Program-made: the position numbers and the translations under genes | Notes under the pieces: model-generated | What the model was told of the DNA's origin: nothing | The model's input: the letters and a program-made list of their open reading frames with translations, nothing else | Database searches by the model: none | Shown here: positions 14,353-23,370 of the stretch, in pieces | Layout of the letters: each line of letters opens with the position of its first letter | Position numbering within the stretch: the first letter of the stretch is position 1 | DNA from: Paraferrimonas sp. SM1919 | GTDB lineage: Bacteria > Pseudomonadota > Gammaproteobacteria > Enterobacterales > Shewanellaceae | DNA length: 32,838 bases | Direction of reading: 5' to 3' | NCBI RefSeq assembly: GCF_010993985.1 | Contig: NZ_WINH01000033.1 | Location: forward strand, 1 to 32,838

Positions 14353-14380
14353 ATTATACTTAAAAAGCTTGTTATAGCAA
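14353..14380 (-). promoter_or_regulatory. S10 operon promoter
   Basis: Minus-strand -35 TTGCTA (14375-14380), a 16-bp spacer and consensus -10 TATAAT (14353-14358), followed by the discriminator GCACATCT. It lies after the tufA terminator and about 175 bp before the rpsJ ATG. The 14381-14430 stretch between terminator and promoter shows nothing else. Confidence 0.85.
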
Positions 14381-14430
14381 CTCTTTTATGAGGGCATTTT
14401 ACACAGAGCTTTAAAAGTGAGCACTAGATC

Positions 14431-14453
14431 AAAAAGGCGAGCTGAAGCTCGCC
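14431..14453 (-). terminator. Intrinsic terminator after tufA (str operon end)
   Basis: Minus strand: GGCGAGC, loop TTCA, GCTCGCC (14436-14453), then five T. It lies 27 bp after the tufA stop. It differs from the tufB terminator at one base, in the loop (14444), and the 3' flank is almost identical. A T-run on the plus side may make it bidirectional. Confidence 0.93.
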
Positions 14454-14480
14454 TTTTTTAGTGTGTAAACAATCGTGATA

Positions 14481-15665
14481 TTACTCTACGATTGAAGCTA
14501 CAACACCAGCACCTACGGTACGGCCACCTTCACGGATAGCGAAACGTAGACCTTCGTCCATCGCGATTGGGCAGATTAGCTCTACTACCATCTTGATGTT
14601 ATCGCCAGGCATTACCATTTCTACGCCTTCTGGTAGCTCGATAGTACCAGTTACGTCAGTTGTACGGAAGTAGAACTGTGGACGGTAACCTTTGAAGAAT
14701 GGAGTATGACGGCCACCTTCGTCTTTTGAAAGTACGTATACTTCTGATTCGAACTTAGTGTGCGGGTTGATTGAACCAGGCTTAGCTAGTACTTGACCAC
14801 GCTGTACTTCTTCACGCTTAGTACCACGTAGAAGAACACCACAGTTCTCACCAGCACGACCTTCGTCTAGAAGCTTACGGAACATCTCTACACCAGTACA
14901 AGTAGTAGAAGTAGTCTCTTTAATACCTACGATTTCTACTTCGTCACCTACGCGTATGATACCACGCTCAACACGACCAGTTACTACTGTACCACGGCCT
15001 TGAATTGAGAATACGTCTTCGATTGGTAGTAGGAACGGACGATCGATGTCACGCTCTGGCTCTGGAATGTATGAATCTAGTGCTTCGGCTAGTTCTACAA
15101 TCTTGTCTTCCCACTCTTTCTCGCCGTTTAGGGCGCCTAGAGCTGAACCTTGGATAACTGGTAGGTCATCACCTGGGAAGTCATACTCAGATAGAAGTTC
15201 ACGTACTTCCATTTCTACTAGCTCTAGAAGCTCTTCATCATCAACCATGTCACACTTGTTCATGAATACGATGATGTAAGGTACGCCAACCTGACGAGAA
15301 AGTAGGATGTGCTCACGAGTTTGTGGCATTGGACCATCTGTAGAAGCTACTACTAGGATAGCGCCGTCCATCTGTGCAGCACCAGTGATCATGTTTTTAA
15401 CATAATCCGCGTGTCCTGGACAGTCTACGTGTGCGTAGTGACGAGTTGGAGTATCGTACTCAACGTGAGAAGTAGAAATTGTAATACCACGCTCACGCTC
15501 TTCTGGAGCGTTATCGATAGATGCGAAGTCTTTTGCTTCACCACCGTATACTTTAGCTAAAGTAGTACAGATTGCAGCAGTTAGAGTGGTTTTACCGTGG
15601 TCAACGTGGCCGATTGTACCAACGTTAACGTGCGGTTTATTACGTTCAAATTTTTCTTTAGACAC
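14481..15665 (-). CDS. tufA: Elongation factor Tu (copy A)
   Basis: GTPase that delivers aminoacyl-tRNA to the ribosomal A site. It has 394 residues. G motifs: GHVDHGKT (19-26), RGITI (59-63), DCPGH (81-85), NKCD (136-139), followed by beta-barrel domains 2 and 3. The start codon is GTG (15663-15665) after AAAGGAAGAGACGTC, whereas the tufB copy starts with ATG. The protein is identical to tufB; I found only two nucleotide differences inside the coding sequence (the start codon and codon 5, AAA here). Last gene of the str operon, 61 bp after fusA, with its own terminator. Confidence 0.99.
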   Translation of the reverse strand: MSKEKFERNKPHVNVGTIGHVDHGKTTLTAAICTTLAKVYGGEAKDFASIDNAPEERERGITISTSHVEYDTPTRHYAHVDCPGHADYVKNMITGAAQMDGAILVVASTDGPMPQTREHILLSRQVGVPYIIVFMNKCDMVDDEELLELVEMEVRELLSEYDFPGDDLPVIQGSALGALNGEKEWEDKIVELAEALDSYIPEPERDIDRPFLLPIEDVFSIQGRGTVVTGRVERGIIRVGDEVEIVGIKETTSTTCTGVEMFRKLLDEGRAGENCGVLLRGTKREEVQRGQVLAKPGSINPHTKFESEVYVLSKDEGGRHTPFFKGYRPQFYFRTTDVTGTIELPEGVEMVMPGDNIKMVVELICPIAMDEGLRFAIREGGRTVGAGVVASIVE

Positions 15666-15690
15666 GACGTCTCTTCCTTTTGTTAATCAA

Positions 15691-15712
15691 GATACTGAAA
15701 CAACACAGTATC
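15691..15712 (-). other. Hairpin in the fusA-tufA spacer
   Basis: A 7-bp perfect stem (GATACTG with CAGTATC, loop 8) lies between the fusA stop and the tufA ribosome binding site. There is no T-run after it. It could be a processing or mRNA stability element; no known binding protein motif is recognised. Confidence 0.45.
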
Positions 15713-15726
15713 TATTAAGTTTGCAA

Positions 15727-17826
15727 TTAATGCTTTTCAATGATCGCTTGTGCAATCTTTTGCGGTGCTTCTGCATACTTTAAGAACTGCATCGAGTATG
15801 AGGCACGACCTTGAGTAGCACTGCGCAAGTCGGTTGCATAACCGAACATTTCAGACAAGGGAACATTTGCGTGAACTAACTTAATGCCAGCAACGCCATC
15901 GTCCATGCCTTCAATTAACCCACGACGGCGATTTAAATCACCAACTACATCTCCCATATAATCTTCAGGAGTTGTAACTTCAACCTTCATAAGAGGCTCT
16001 AGTAAAGCAGGATTTGCTTCAAGGGCACCTTTCTTAAATGCCATTGAGCCTGCAATTTTAAACGCCATCTCATTTGAGTCAACATCGTGGAATGAACCAT
16101 CGAACAATGTAGCACGGACTTTTAATACTGGATAGCCAGCCAAGACCCCTTGCTCCATTTGATCTTTGATACCTTTTTCAACTGCTGGGATGTATTCACG
16201 GGGAACGGTACCACCAACAATCTCATTGACGAACTGGAAGTTATCTTCGCTATCTTCAGGTAACGGCTCTAATTTTAGCCAAACATGGCCATATTGACCA
16301 CGTCCACCTGATTGACGAACAAATTTACCTTCCACTTCTACAGTGCTGTTAATACATTCACGATAGGCAACTTGCGGTTTACCTACGTTACATTCAACAC
16401 TAAATTCACGACGCATACGATCAATGATAATGTCTAGGTGAAGTTCACCCATACCAGAGATCAGGGTTTGACCTGATTCTTCATCACTTTCTACGCGGAA
16501 TGATGGGTCTTCAGCTGCTAATTTACCTAGCGCCACACCCATTTTTTCTTGGTCTGCTTTTGAGCGAGGCTCTACTGCAATTTGAATAACTGGCTCAGGA
16601 AATTCCATCCGCTCAAGGATAACTTTGTTATTCATATCACATAGGGTATCACCTGTTGTGACATCCTTTAGACCGATCATCGCTGCAATATCACCTGCGC
16701 GAACTTCATTAATTTCTTTACGATCATTAGAATGCATTTGCACCATGCGGCCAATACGCTCTTTCTTTTGTTTAACTGAGTTATAAACCATTTTACCGGT
16801 TTCAATCACCCCAGAATAAACACGAACGAAGGTTAAGGTGCCTACGAAAGGATCGGTTGCAATTTTGAATGCTAGTGCAGAAAATGGTTCATCGTCAGAT
16901 GATAAACGTGAAACATCATTGCCATCTTCATCTTCACCCGTGATCGCTTTAACTTCATTCGGTGCAGGTAAAAACTCAATAACCGCGTCAAGAACCGCTT
17001 GCACGCCTTTGTTCTTGAATGCACTACCACAGGTAGCTAGAACGATTTCATTATTTAGAGTACGTTGACGTAGAGCAGCTTTAATCTCTTCTTCGGTCAG
17101 TTCGCCTTCTTCTAAATACTTATCCATCAGTTCTTCTGATGCTTCGGCTGCAGCTTCCACCATATTCATACGCCATTCTTCTGCAAGCTCTTGCATATCA
17201 GCTGGAATATCATCGTAAGTGAAAGTCATGCCTTGATCTGCTTCGTTCCAGTTAATCAACTTCATTTTGATTAAGTCGATTACGCCTGAAAACTCATCTT
17301 CAGCACCAACGTTTAGTTGAATTGGCACACAATTAGCGCCAAGACGTTGTTTAATTTGGTCTACTACTCGTAGAAAGTCTGCACCGGCACGGTCCATTTT
17401 ATTTACGAATACCATACGTGGTACTTCGTATTTGTCCGCTTGACGCCATACAGTTTCAGATTGTGGCTCAACGCCTGAGGATCCACAGAAAACAACAACG
17501 GCACCATCAAGCACACGCAATGAACGCTCTACTTCAATCGTAAAGTCAACGTGTCCAGGGGTATCGATAATATTGACTCGATGTTCATCGAACTGAGCTT
17601 GCATACCACGCCAAAAAGTCGTAGTAGCTGCAGAAGTGATAGTAATGCCACGTTCTTGCTCTTGTTCCATCCAATCCATTGTCGCCGCACCATCGTGTAC
17701 TTCACCAATCTTATGTGAAAGACCTGTGTAGTATAAGATGCGTTCAGTGGTAGTGGTTTTTCCTGCATCAACGTGCGCACAAATACCAATATTACGGTAG
17801 CGCTCTAGTTTGGTTGTACGGGCCAC
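15727..17826 (-). CDS. fusA: Elongation factor G
   Basis: GTPase that drives ribosomal translocation and, with RRF, recycling. It has 699 residues (E. coli 704). G motifs: AHVDAGKT (17-24), RGITI (59-63), DTPGH (88-92), NKMD (142-145); the later domains include GMGELHLDIIIDRMRREF (domain III) and GGRGQYGHVWLKLEPLPE (domain IV). The start is GTG (17824-17826), preceded by GAGAGGGAAAATTT. It lies 78 bp after rpsG, with two hairpins in the gap, and 61 bp before tufA. The overall sequence is the canonical translocation type. Confidence 0.99.
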   Translation of the reverse strand: MARTTKLERYRNIGICAHVDAGKTTTTERILYYTGLSHKIGEVHDGAATMDWMEQEQERGITITSAATTTFWRGMQAQFDEHRVNIIDTPGHVDFTIEVERSLRVLDGAVVVFCGSSGVEPQSETVWRQADKYEVPRMVFVNKMDRAGADFLRVVDQIKQRLGANCVPIQLNVGAEDEFSGVIDLIKMKLINWNEADQGMTFTYDDIPADMQELAEEWRMNMVEAAAEASEELMDKYLEEGELTEEEIKAALRQRTLNNEIVLATCGSAFKNKGVQAVLDAVIEFLPAPNEVKAITGEDEDGNDVSRLSSDDEPFSALAFKIATDPFVGTLTFVRVYSGVIETGKMVYNSVKQKKERIGRMVQMHSNDRKEINEVRAGDIAAMIGLKDVTTGDTLCDMNNKVILERMEFPEPVIQIAVEPRSKADQEKMGVALGKLAAEDPSFRVESDEESGQTLISGMGELHLDIIIDRMRREFSVECNVGKPQVAYRECINSTVEVEGKFVRQSGGRGQYGHVWLKLEPLPEDSEDNFQFVNEIVGGTVPREYIPAVEKGIKDQMEQGVLAGYPVLKVRATLFDGSFHDVDSNEMAFKIAGSMAFKKGALEANPALLEPLMKVEVTTPEDYMGDVVGDLNRRRGLIEGMDDGVAGIKLVHANVPLSEMFGYATDLRSATQGRASYSMQFLKYAEAPQKIAQAIIEKH

Positions 17827-17867
17827 AAATTTTCCCTCTCTAGGTTTATCATTACCTAGTATAAATG

Positions 17868-17893
17868 AAAATACGAGCCCCGTAGGGCTCGTA
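17868..17893 (-). terminator. Terminator-like hairpin between rpsG and fusA
   Basis: Minus strand: a perfect 9-bp stem TACGAGCCC with GGGCTCGTA (17885-17893 and 17872-17880, loop TACG), then TTTTC. It lies 11 bp after the rpsG stop, inside an operon. With only four T it may be a partial attenuator or a 3'-end protecting hairpin. A second, smaller hairpin (CTAGGT with ACCTAG, 17840-17859) follows before the fusA ribosome binding site. Confidence 0.6.
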
Positions 17894-17904
17894 CTAAAAA
17901 GGTA

Positions 17905-18375
17905 TTACCAACGGTAGTGGGCAAATGCCTTGTTAGCTTCAGCCATCTTATGAACGTCTTCACGTTTCTTAACAGCTGTACCTTTGTTTTCGGCAGCATC
18001 TAGCATTTCACCAGCTAGACGGTACGCCATAGATTTTTCACCACGCTTACGTGCAGCTTCTACTAACCAGCGCATTGCAAGTGTGTTACGACGAACTGGA
18101 CGTACTTCTACAGGAACTTGGTAAGTAGAACCACCAACGCGACGAGATTTAACCTCAACGCTTGGGCGAACGTTATCTAGCGCAGCTTCGAAAAGTTCTA
18201 GGTGGTCTTTACCGCTCTTGTTAGCAGCAGTGTCTAGTGCATTGTAAATAATTTTTTCAGCAATAGATTTTTTACCATCAAGCATCAATACGTTGATGAA
18301 CTTAGCTAGTAATTCACTATTAAACTTTGGATCAGGTAGGATCTTACGTTGACCTACTACGCGACGTCTTGGCAT
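17905..18375 (-). CDS. rpsG: 30S ribosomal protein S7 (uS7)
   Basis: Head assembly initiator and E-site protein; in E. coli also the autogenous repressor of the str operon, binding between rpsL and rpsG. The 156 residues match the short form. It begins MPRRRVVGQRKILPDPKFNS and contains GGSTYQVPVEVRPVRRNTLA and the C-terminal KREDVHKMAEANKAFAHYRW. It is 79 bp after rpsL, and that gap carries structure able to be an S7 target. Confidence 0.99.
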   Translation of the reverse strand: MPRRRVVGQRKILPDPKFNSELLAKFINVLMLDGKKSIAEKIIYNALDTAANKSGKDHLELFEAALDNVRPSVEVKSRRVGGSTYQVPVEVRPVRRNTLAMRWLVEAARKRGEKSMAYRLAGEMLDAAENKGTAVKKREDVHKMAEANKAFAHYRW

Positions 18376-18459
18376 TTTATTGCTCCGTATTCTTCAGGGA
18401 TTTCCAAAACTGAAAATCTCAATTAATGAGTTTGGCCTTACTTAACGGAAAGCGTTAAG
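18376..18459 (-). promoter_or_regulatory. rpsL-rpsG intercistronic structure (candidate S7 target)
   Basis: The rpsL stop codon lies inside a 7-bp stem (CTTAACG with CGTTAAG, 18441-18459, loop 5). Further on, CTCA with TGAG flanked by AAACT with AGTTT gives a second imperfect hairpin. In E. coli the equivalent 96-nt region couples rpsG translation to rpsL and binds S7. Length (79 bp) and position agree, but I cannot confirm the S7 motif. Confidence 0.45.
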
Positions 18460-18829
18460 ACTTAGGTCTCTTAGCACCGTACTTAGAACGACCTTGGCGA
18501 CGATCAGAAACGCCAGCACAGTCTAAAGCACCGCGAACAGTGTGGTAACGAACACCAGGTAAATCTTTAACACGACCACCACGGATAAGAATCACGCTGT
18601 GCTCTTGTAGGTTGTGGCCTTCACCACCGATGTATGAAGTTACTTCATAACCGTTTGTTAGACGAACACGCGCTACTTTACGCATTGCAGAGTTCGGCTT
18701 TTTAGGTGTTGTGGTGTATACACGAGTACATACGCCACGCTTTTGAGGTGCAGCTTCTAACGCAGGCACATTAGTTTTAACAACTTTTGGCTTACGAGCT
18801 TTGCGCACCAACTGGTTAACAGTTGCCAT
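18455..18829 (-). CDS. rpsL: 30S ribosomal protein S12 (uS12)
   Basis: Decoding-centre protein and classical site of streptomycin resistance. It has 124 residues, as in E. coli. Lys43 in TTTPKKPNSAMRK and Lys88 in GGRVKDLPG are the wild-type residues, so no known resistance mutation is present. Asp89 is the residue methylthiolated by RimO. First gene of the str operon, with promoter and leader at 18870-18933. rpsG follows after 79 bp. Confidence 0.99.
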   Translation of the reverse strand: MATVNQLVRKARKPKVVKTNVPALEAAPQKRGVCTRVYTTTPKKPNSAMRKVARVRLTNGYEVTSYIGGEGHNLQEHSVILIRGGRVKDLPGVRYHTVRGALDCAGVSDRRQGRSKYGAKRPKS

Positions 18830-18871
18830 TTATATAGCTCCAATCAGTAAAAACTGAATTACATAAGTTTG

Positions 18872-18899
18872 TGAAAAATCTCCCCCTAAATTAGGGGAG
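18872..18899 (-). promoter_or_regulatory. str leader: hairpin at the transcript 5' end followed by T5
   Basis: About where transcription from the str promoter should begin, the minus strand reads CTCCCCTAATTTAGGGGGAG, an almost perfect hairpin (18880-18899) followed by ATTTTTC. It could be an early attenuator or a 5' stabilising stem-loop that protects the mRNA. It lies about 45 bp before the rpsL ATG. Confidence 0.6.
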
Positions 18900-18904
18900 G
18901 CGAA

Positions 18905-18933
18905 ATTTTAGAAAGGTCTTACAAGGAAGTCAA
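18905..18933 (-). promoter_or_regulatory. str operon promoter
   Basis: Minus-strand -35 TTGACT (18928-18933), a 17-bp spacer and -10 TAAAAT (18905-18910), followed by TTCGCCTC. It is a near-consensus promoter between the rpoC terminator and rpsL. The remaining gap, 18934-19060, shows no other feature. Confidence 0.88.
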
Positions 18934-19060
18934 GAAATTGCCGACTTTCTCACCAGAAATCTTTGCTTTTTAGTGATCCAGTACGGAATATAGTCGTCTT
19001 TCTAACATTACCTAACTCACGAGAGCCAAATATCTCTCTTCATGACAAGCATATGGTTAT

Positions 19061-19083
19061 AAAAAAGGCGCCCTTTGGGCGCC
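19061..19083 (-). terminator. Intrinsic terminator after rpoC
   Basis: Minus strand: GGCGCCC, loop AAA, GGGCGCC (19067-19083), then six T. It lies 20 bp after the rpoC stop and ends the rplJL-rpoBC transcription unit before the str promoter. Confidence 0.95.
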
Positions 19084-19103
19084 TTCTGTAAATCAGTTAA
19101 CCT

Positions 19104-22100
19104 TTAGTTATCTGAATTTAATGACGCGTTCAATAAGTCCGCTAGGTTCTGTTCGGCCTCTGAAGCTGAAACCGTTGGTTCCTGAACTTCTTCCGATGAA
19201 CCTTTGTTTTCTTGGCGTTGCTTATGATAAGCATAACCAGTACCCGCTGGAATCAATCGACCTACGATTACGTTCTCTTTTAGACCACGTAATGGATCAA
19301 CTTTACCTGCTACCGCAGCTTCAGTTAGAACACGTGTAGTTTCTTGGAACGATGCCGCAGAGATGAACGACTCAGTCGCTAGCGAAGCTTTAGTAATACC
19401 CATGAGTTCACGTTCAAACTCAATTAATGGTAGACCATTAGCTTCACGCTCACGGTTAGCAATCTTCACGCGGGCGACTTCAGCTTGTTCACCTTCTAGG
19501 AACTCGCTGTCATGTGCCTTAGTGATGATACACTTACGTAGCATCTGACGAATAATTACTTCAATGTGCTTGTCGTTGATCTTTACACCTTGTAGACGGT
19601 ATACATCTTGTACTTCGTTTACGATGTAATTTGCAACATGCTGGATACCACGTAGACGTAAAATATCATGCGGTGACTCAGGGCCATCGGCAATCACTTC
19701 ACCTTTTTCTACTTTTTCACCTTCAAACACGTTCAGGTTACGCCACTTAGGAATCATTTCCTCGTATGGGTTACCGCCTTCAGCTGGGGTAATGACCAGA
19801 CGACGTTTACCTTTGGTTTCTTTACCGAAGGAGATAGTTCCTGAAACCTCTGCAAGAATTGCTGGTTCTTTAGGCTTACGCGCTTCAAATAAGTCAGCAA
19901 CTCGTGGTAGACCACCGGTAATATCGCGAGTCTTCGAAGATTCCTGTGGGATACGTGCAATCGCATCACCTACATTAATTTCTTCACCGTCTTGTAAGCT
20001 AATGATCGCATTACCTGGTAAGAAGTATTGAGCAGGTACATCAGTACCAGCAATCAATAATTCGTTACCCGATGAATCAACTAACTTAACCATCGGACGC
20101 ATCTCTTTACCTGCTGTAGGACGTTGAGATGGGTCTAACACTACGATAGAAGATAGACCGGTTAGCTCATCAGTTTGGCTTTCCATAGTCACACCATCGA
20201 TAAGATCAACAAATTTAACCTTACCTTTCACCTCTGTAATAATCGGGTGAGTGTGTGGATCCCAATTCGCGATGATGTCACCAGCATTTACTGAACCATC
20301 TTCTTTAACTTCAAGTACAGTACCGTAAGGAACCTTGTAACGCTCTTTCTCTTGACCTAATTCGTTAATTACCGCTAACTCAGAAGAGCGCGAGGTAATA
20401 ACAAGTTTATTGTCAGCATTAGTTACATGCTTAGCATTGTGTAACTTCAGAGAACCACTGGTCTTAACTTGGACGTTGTTTTCAGCTGATGCTCTAGATG
20501 CCGCACCACCGATGTGGAAGGTACGCATTGTTAGCTGTGTACCTGGCTCACCGATAGATTGTGCCGCAATCACACCAATTGACTCACCCATGTTGGTAAT
20601 ATGGCCGCGAGCTAGGTCACGTCCATAACAGTGGGCACAGACACCAAAATCAGTTTCGCAGCTAATAACAGAACGAACTAAGACTTCATCGATTGAGTTA
20701 TCTTCTAGTACGTCACACCACTTCTCATCAAGAAGTGTGTTACGAGCAACCAATATCTCTGTGGTACCTGGCTTGAATACATCTTGTGCTACTACACGAC
20801 CTAGAACACGCTCGCGTAGTGGTTCAACAACGTCACCGCCTTCAATTAGCGGCTTCATTGCTACACCTTTCTCGGTGCCACAATCTTCTTCAATTACTAC
20901 TAAATCTTGAGCAACGTCTACTAGACGACGTGTTAGGTAACCCGAGTTCGCGGTCTTAAGTGCGGTATCCGCAAGACCTTTACGAGCACCGTGAGTCGAA
21001 ATAAAGTACTGAGATACGTTCAGACCTTCACGGAAGTTAGCCACAATTGGCGTCTCAATAATAGAGCCATCTGGCTTAGCCATTAGACCACGCATACCCG
21101 CTAACTGACGGATCTGAGCGGCACTACCACGAGCGCCAGAATCGGCCATCATGTAGATGCTGTTAAACGATGGTTGTTGCTCTTCTTCGCCATCACGATT
21201 GATAACTGTATCTTCAGATAGGTTATCCATCATCGCTTTAGAAACTTTTTCGTTCGCGCTTGCCCAGATATCGATTACCTTGTTGTAGCGCTCACCAGCG
21301 GTTACTAGACCCGCTTGGAATTGCTCAGAAATTTCTTGAACTTCTGCTTCAGCATCGGCAACGATAGTCTTCTTAGCATCTGGGATATCCATGTCGTTAA
21401 TACCAACAGAGACACCAGAGATAGTTGCGTAATGGAAACCTGTGTACATCAGTTGGTCGGCAAAGATAACGGTATCTTTTAGACCCTGCTGACGGTAACA
21501 CACGTTTAGAAGCTTAGAAATTTGCTTCTTGCCCATGGCTTGGTTAACCAAGTCGAAAGACAGACCTTTAGGCATCACTAAAGAGAGAATCGCACGACCA
21601 ACAGTGGTATCAACGATACGACGCACTGGCATCATTTCGCCAGTTTCTAGCTTTTGGTACTCAGTAATACGTACTTTAACGCGAGAGTGTAGCTCTGCAG
21701 ATTCAGTACGGTAAGCTTTTTCAGCTTCCGCTACAGATTCAAACACCATGCCTTCACCACGACCGTTAATCTTGTCACGAGTCATGTAGTAAAGACCAAG
21801 TACAACGTCCTGAGAAGGTACGATAATTGGCTCACCGTTTGCTGGCGATAAGATGTTGTTAGTCGACATCATTAGCGCGCGCGCTTCTAGCTGTGCTTCT
21901 AGTGTTAACGGTACGTGTACCGCCATTTGGTCACCATCGAAGTCGGCGTTGTATGCCGCACAAACTAGTGGGTGAAGGTGAATCGCTTTACCTTCAATTA
22001 GTACCGGCTCAAATGCCTGGATACCAAGACGGTGAAGTGTTGGTGCACGGTTAAGTAACACTGGGTGTTCACGAATTACTTCGTCTAGAACGTCCCATAC

Positions 22101-23321
22101 TTCCGGTACTTCACGCTCAACCATCTTCTTAGCAGCTTTAATTGTCGTCGCTAAGCCACGACCTTCTAGCTTGCCGTAAATAAACGGTTTGAATAGCTCA
22201 AGTGCCATCTTCTTAGGAAGACCACACTGTTGTAAACGAAGAGTAGGACCTACGGTAATTACCGAACGACCAGAATAATCTACACGCTTACCTAGAAGGT
22301 TCTGACGGAAACGACCTTGCTTACCTTTAATCATATCGGCAAGTGATTTCAGAGGACGCTTGTTAGAACCAGTAATAGCACGACCGCGACGACCGTTATC
22401 TAGAAGCGCATCAACAGACTCTTGTAACATACGTTTTTCGTTACGTACGATGATGTCTGGAGCCGCTAGGTCTAGAAGACGTTTTAGACGGTTGTTACGG
22501 TTAATCACTCGACGGTATAGATCGTTAAGATCTGAAGTCGCAAAACGACCACCATCTAGAGGTACTAGAGGACGTAGATCTGGTGGAAGTACCGGTAACA
22601 CTTGTAGGATCATCCATTCTGGCTTGTTACCAGATTGGAAAAATGATTCCATCAGCTTAAGACGCTTAGTTATCTTCTTGCGTTTGGTTTCAGAGTTGAT
22701 TGATGGCAACTCTTCACGCATCGCGTTGATTTCGCTTTCGAGATCTAAAGCGCGTAAAAGATCCAGAACGGCCTCTGCACCCATCTTAGCTTCGAACTCA
22801 TCACCATGCTCTTCTAGAGCATCAAGATAAGTTTCTTCAGTTAGCATCTGACCGCGTTCTAGGTCAGTCATACCCGCTTCAGTCACTACGAATGATTCGA
22901 AGTAAAGCACGCGCTCGATGTCGCGCAGGGTCATATCTAGCATTAAACCAATGCGAGATGGTAGTGATTTCAAGAACCAAATGTGCGCTACTGGTGATGC
23001 CAACTCAATGTGACCCATACGCTCACGACGTACTTTAGTCTGAGTAACCTCAACACCACACTTCTCACAAATAACACCACGGTGTTTAAGACGCTTATAC
23101 TTACCACACAGACACTCGTAATCTTTCACTGGACCGAAAATACGGGCACAGAAAAGACCATCGCGCTCAGGCTTAAAGGTACGGTAGTTAATGGTTTCTG
23201 GCTTTTTAACTTCACCAAAAGACCATGAACGAATTAAGTCTGGAGAGGCAAGACCAATGCGAATGCCTTCAAACTCTTCCGTTTTATTTTGCTGTTTTAA
23301 AAACTTTAATAAGTCTTTCAC
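19104..23321 (-). CDS. rpoC: DNA-directed RNA polymerase subunit beta'
   Basis: Catalytic clamp-side subunit of RNA polymerase, 1405 residues (E. coli 1407). N-terminal zinc site: Cys70, Cys72, Cys85, Cys88. The catalytic Mg-binding loop NADFDGDQM lies near residue 460. The second zinc site has a Cys in EEDCGTEKG and three in CETDFGVCAHC. The bridge helix and trigger loop regions look normal, and the C-terminus is acidic as in relatives. The start is GTG (23319-23321), as in E. coli, after CAGGAGAAGAAC. It is 74 bp after rpoB, with a strong hairpin in the gap. Confidence 0.99.
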   Translation of the reverse strand: MKDLLKFLKQQNKTEEFEGIRIGLASPDLIRSWSFGEVKKPETINYRTFKPERDGLFCARIFGPVKDYECLCGKYKRLKHRGVICEKCGVEVTQTKVRRERMGHIELASPVAHIWFLKSLPSRIGLMLDMTLRDIERVLYFESFVVTEAGMTDLERGQMLTEETYLDALEEHGDEFEAKMGAEAVLDLLRALDLESEINAMREELPSINSETKRKKITKRLKLMESFFQSGNKPEWMILQVLPVLPPDLRPLVPLDGGRFATSDLNDLYRRVINRNNRLKRLLDLAAPDIIVRNEKRMLQESVDALLDNGRRGRAITGSNKRPLKSLADMIKGKQGRFRQNLLGKRVDYSGRSVITVGPTLRLQQCGLPKKMALELFKPFIYGKLEGRGLATTIKAAKKMVEREVPEVWDVLDEVIREHPVLLNRAPTLHRLGIQAFEPVLIEGKAIHLHPLVCAAYNADFDGDQMAVHVPLTLEAQLEARALMMSTNNILSPANGEPIIVPSQDVVLGLYYMTRDKINGRGEGMVFESVAEAEKAYRTESAELHSRVKVRITEYQKLETGEMMPVRRIVDTTVGRAILSLVMPKGLSFDLVNQAMGKKQISKLLNVCYRQQGLKDTVIFADQLMYTGFHYATISGVSVGINDMDIPDAKKTIVADAEAEVQEISEQFQAGLVTAGERYNKVIDIWASANEKVSKAMMDNLSEDTVINRDGEEEQQPSFNSIYMMADSGARGSAAQIRQLAGMRGLMAKPDGSIIETPIVANFREGLNVSQYFISTHGARKGLADTALKTANSGYLTRRLVDVAQDLVVIEEDCGTEKGVAMKPLIEGGDVVEPLRERVLGRVVAQDVFKPGTTEILVARNTLLDEKWCDVLEDNSIDEVLVRSVISCETDFGVCAHCYGRDLARGHITNMGESIGVIAAQSIGEPGTQLTMRTFHIGGAASRASAENNVQVKTSGSLKLHNAKHVTNADNKLVITSRSSELAVINELGQEKERYKVPYGTVLEVKEDGSVNAGDIIANWDPHTHPIITEVKGKVKFVDLIDGVTMESQTDELTGLSSIVVLDPSQRPTAGKEMRPMVKLVDSSGNELLIAGTDVPAQYFLPGNAIISLQDGEEINVGDAIARIPQESSKTRDITGGLPRVADLFEARKPKEPAILAEVSGTISFGKETKGKRRLVITPAEGGNPYEEMIPKWRNLNVFEGEKVEKGEVIADGPESPHDILRLRGIQHVANYIVNEVQDVYRLQGVKINDKHIEVIIRQMLRKCIITKAHDSEFLEGEQAEVARVKIANREREANGLPLIEFERELMGITKASLATESFISAASFQETTRVLTEAAVAGKVDPLRGLKENVIVGRLIPAGTGYAYHKQRQENKGSSEEVQEPTVSASEAEQNLADLLNASLNSDN

Positions 23322-23347
23322 GTTCTTCTCCTGCAGGAGCTAAACCT

Positions 23348-23370
23348 GGTAGCTCGTATCACGAGCTACC
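23348..23370 (-). other. Strong hairpin between rpoB and rpoC
   Basis: A perfect 10-bp stem (GGTAGCTCGT with ACGAGCTACC) with a 3-nt loop lies in the 74-bp spacer between rpoB and rpoC. It lacks a following T-run, so it is not an intrinsic terminator. A role as an RNase processing or mRNA-stability element is inferred. Confidence 0.65.

Noticed and set aside
22360..22830. 156-codon plus-strand open frame opposite rpoC
   Set aside because: Arg/Ser-rich, low-complexity translation with no family resemblance; it is the antisense shadow of a conserved rpoC region.
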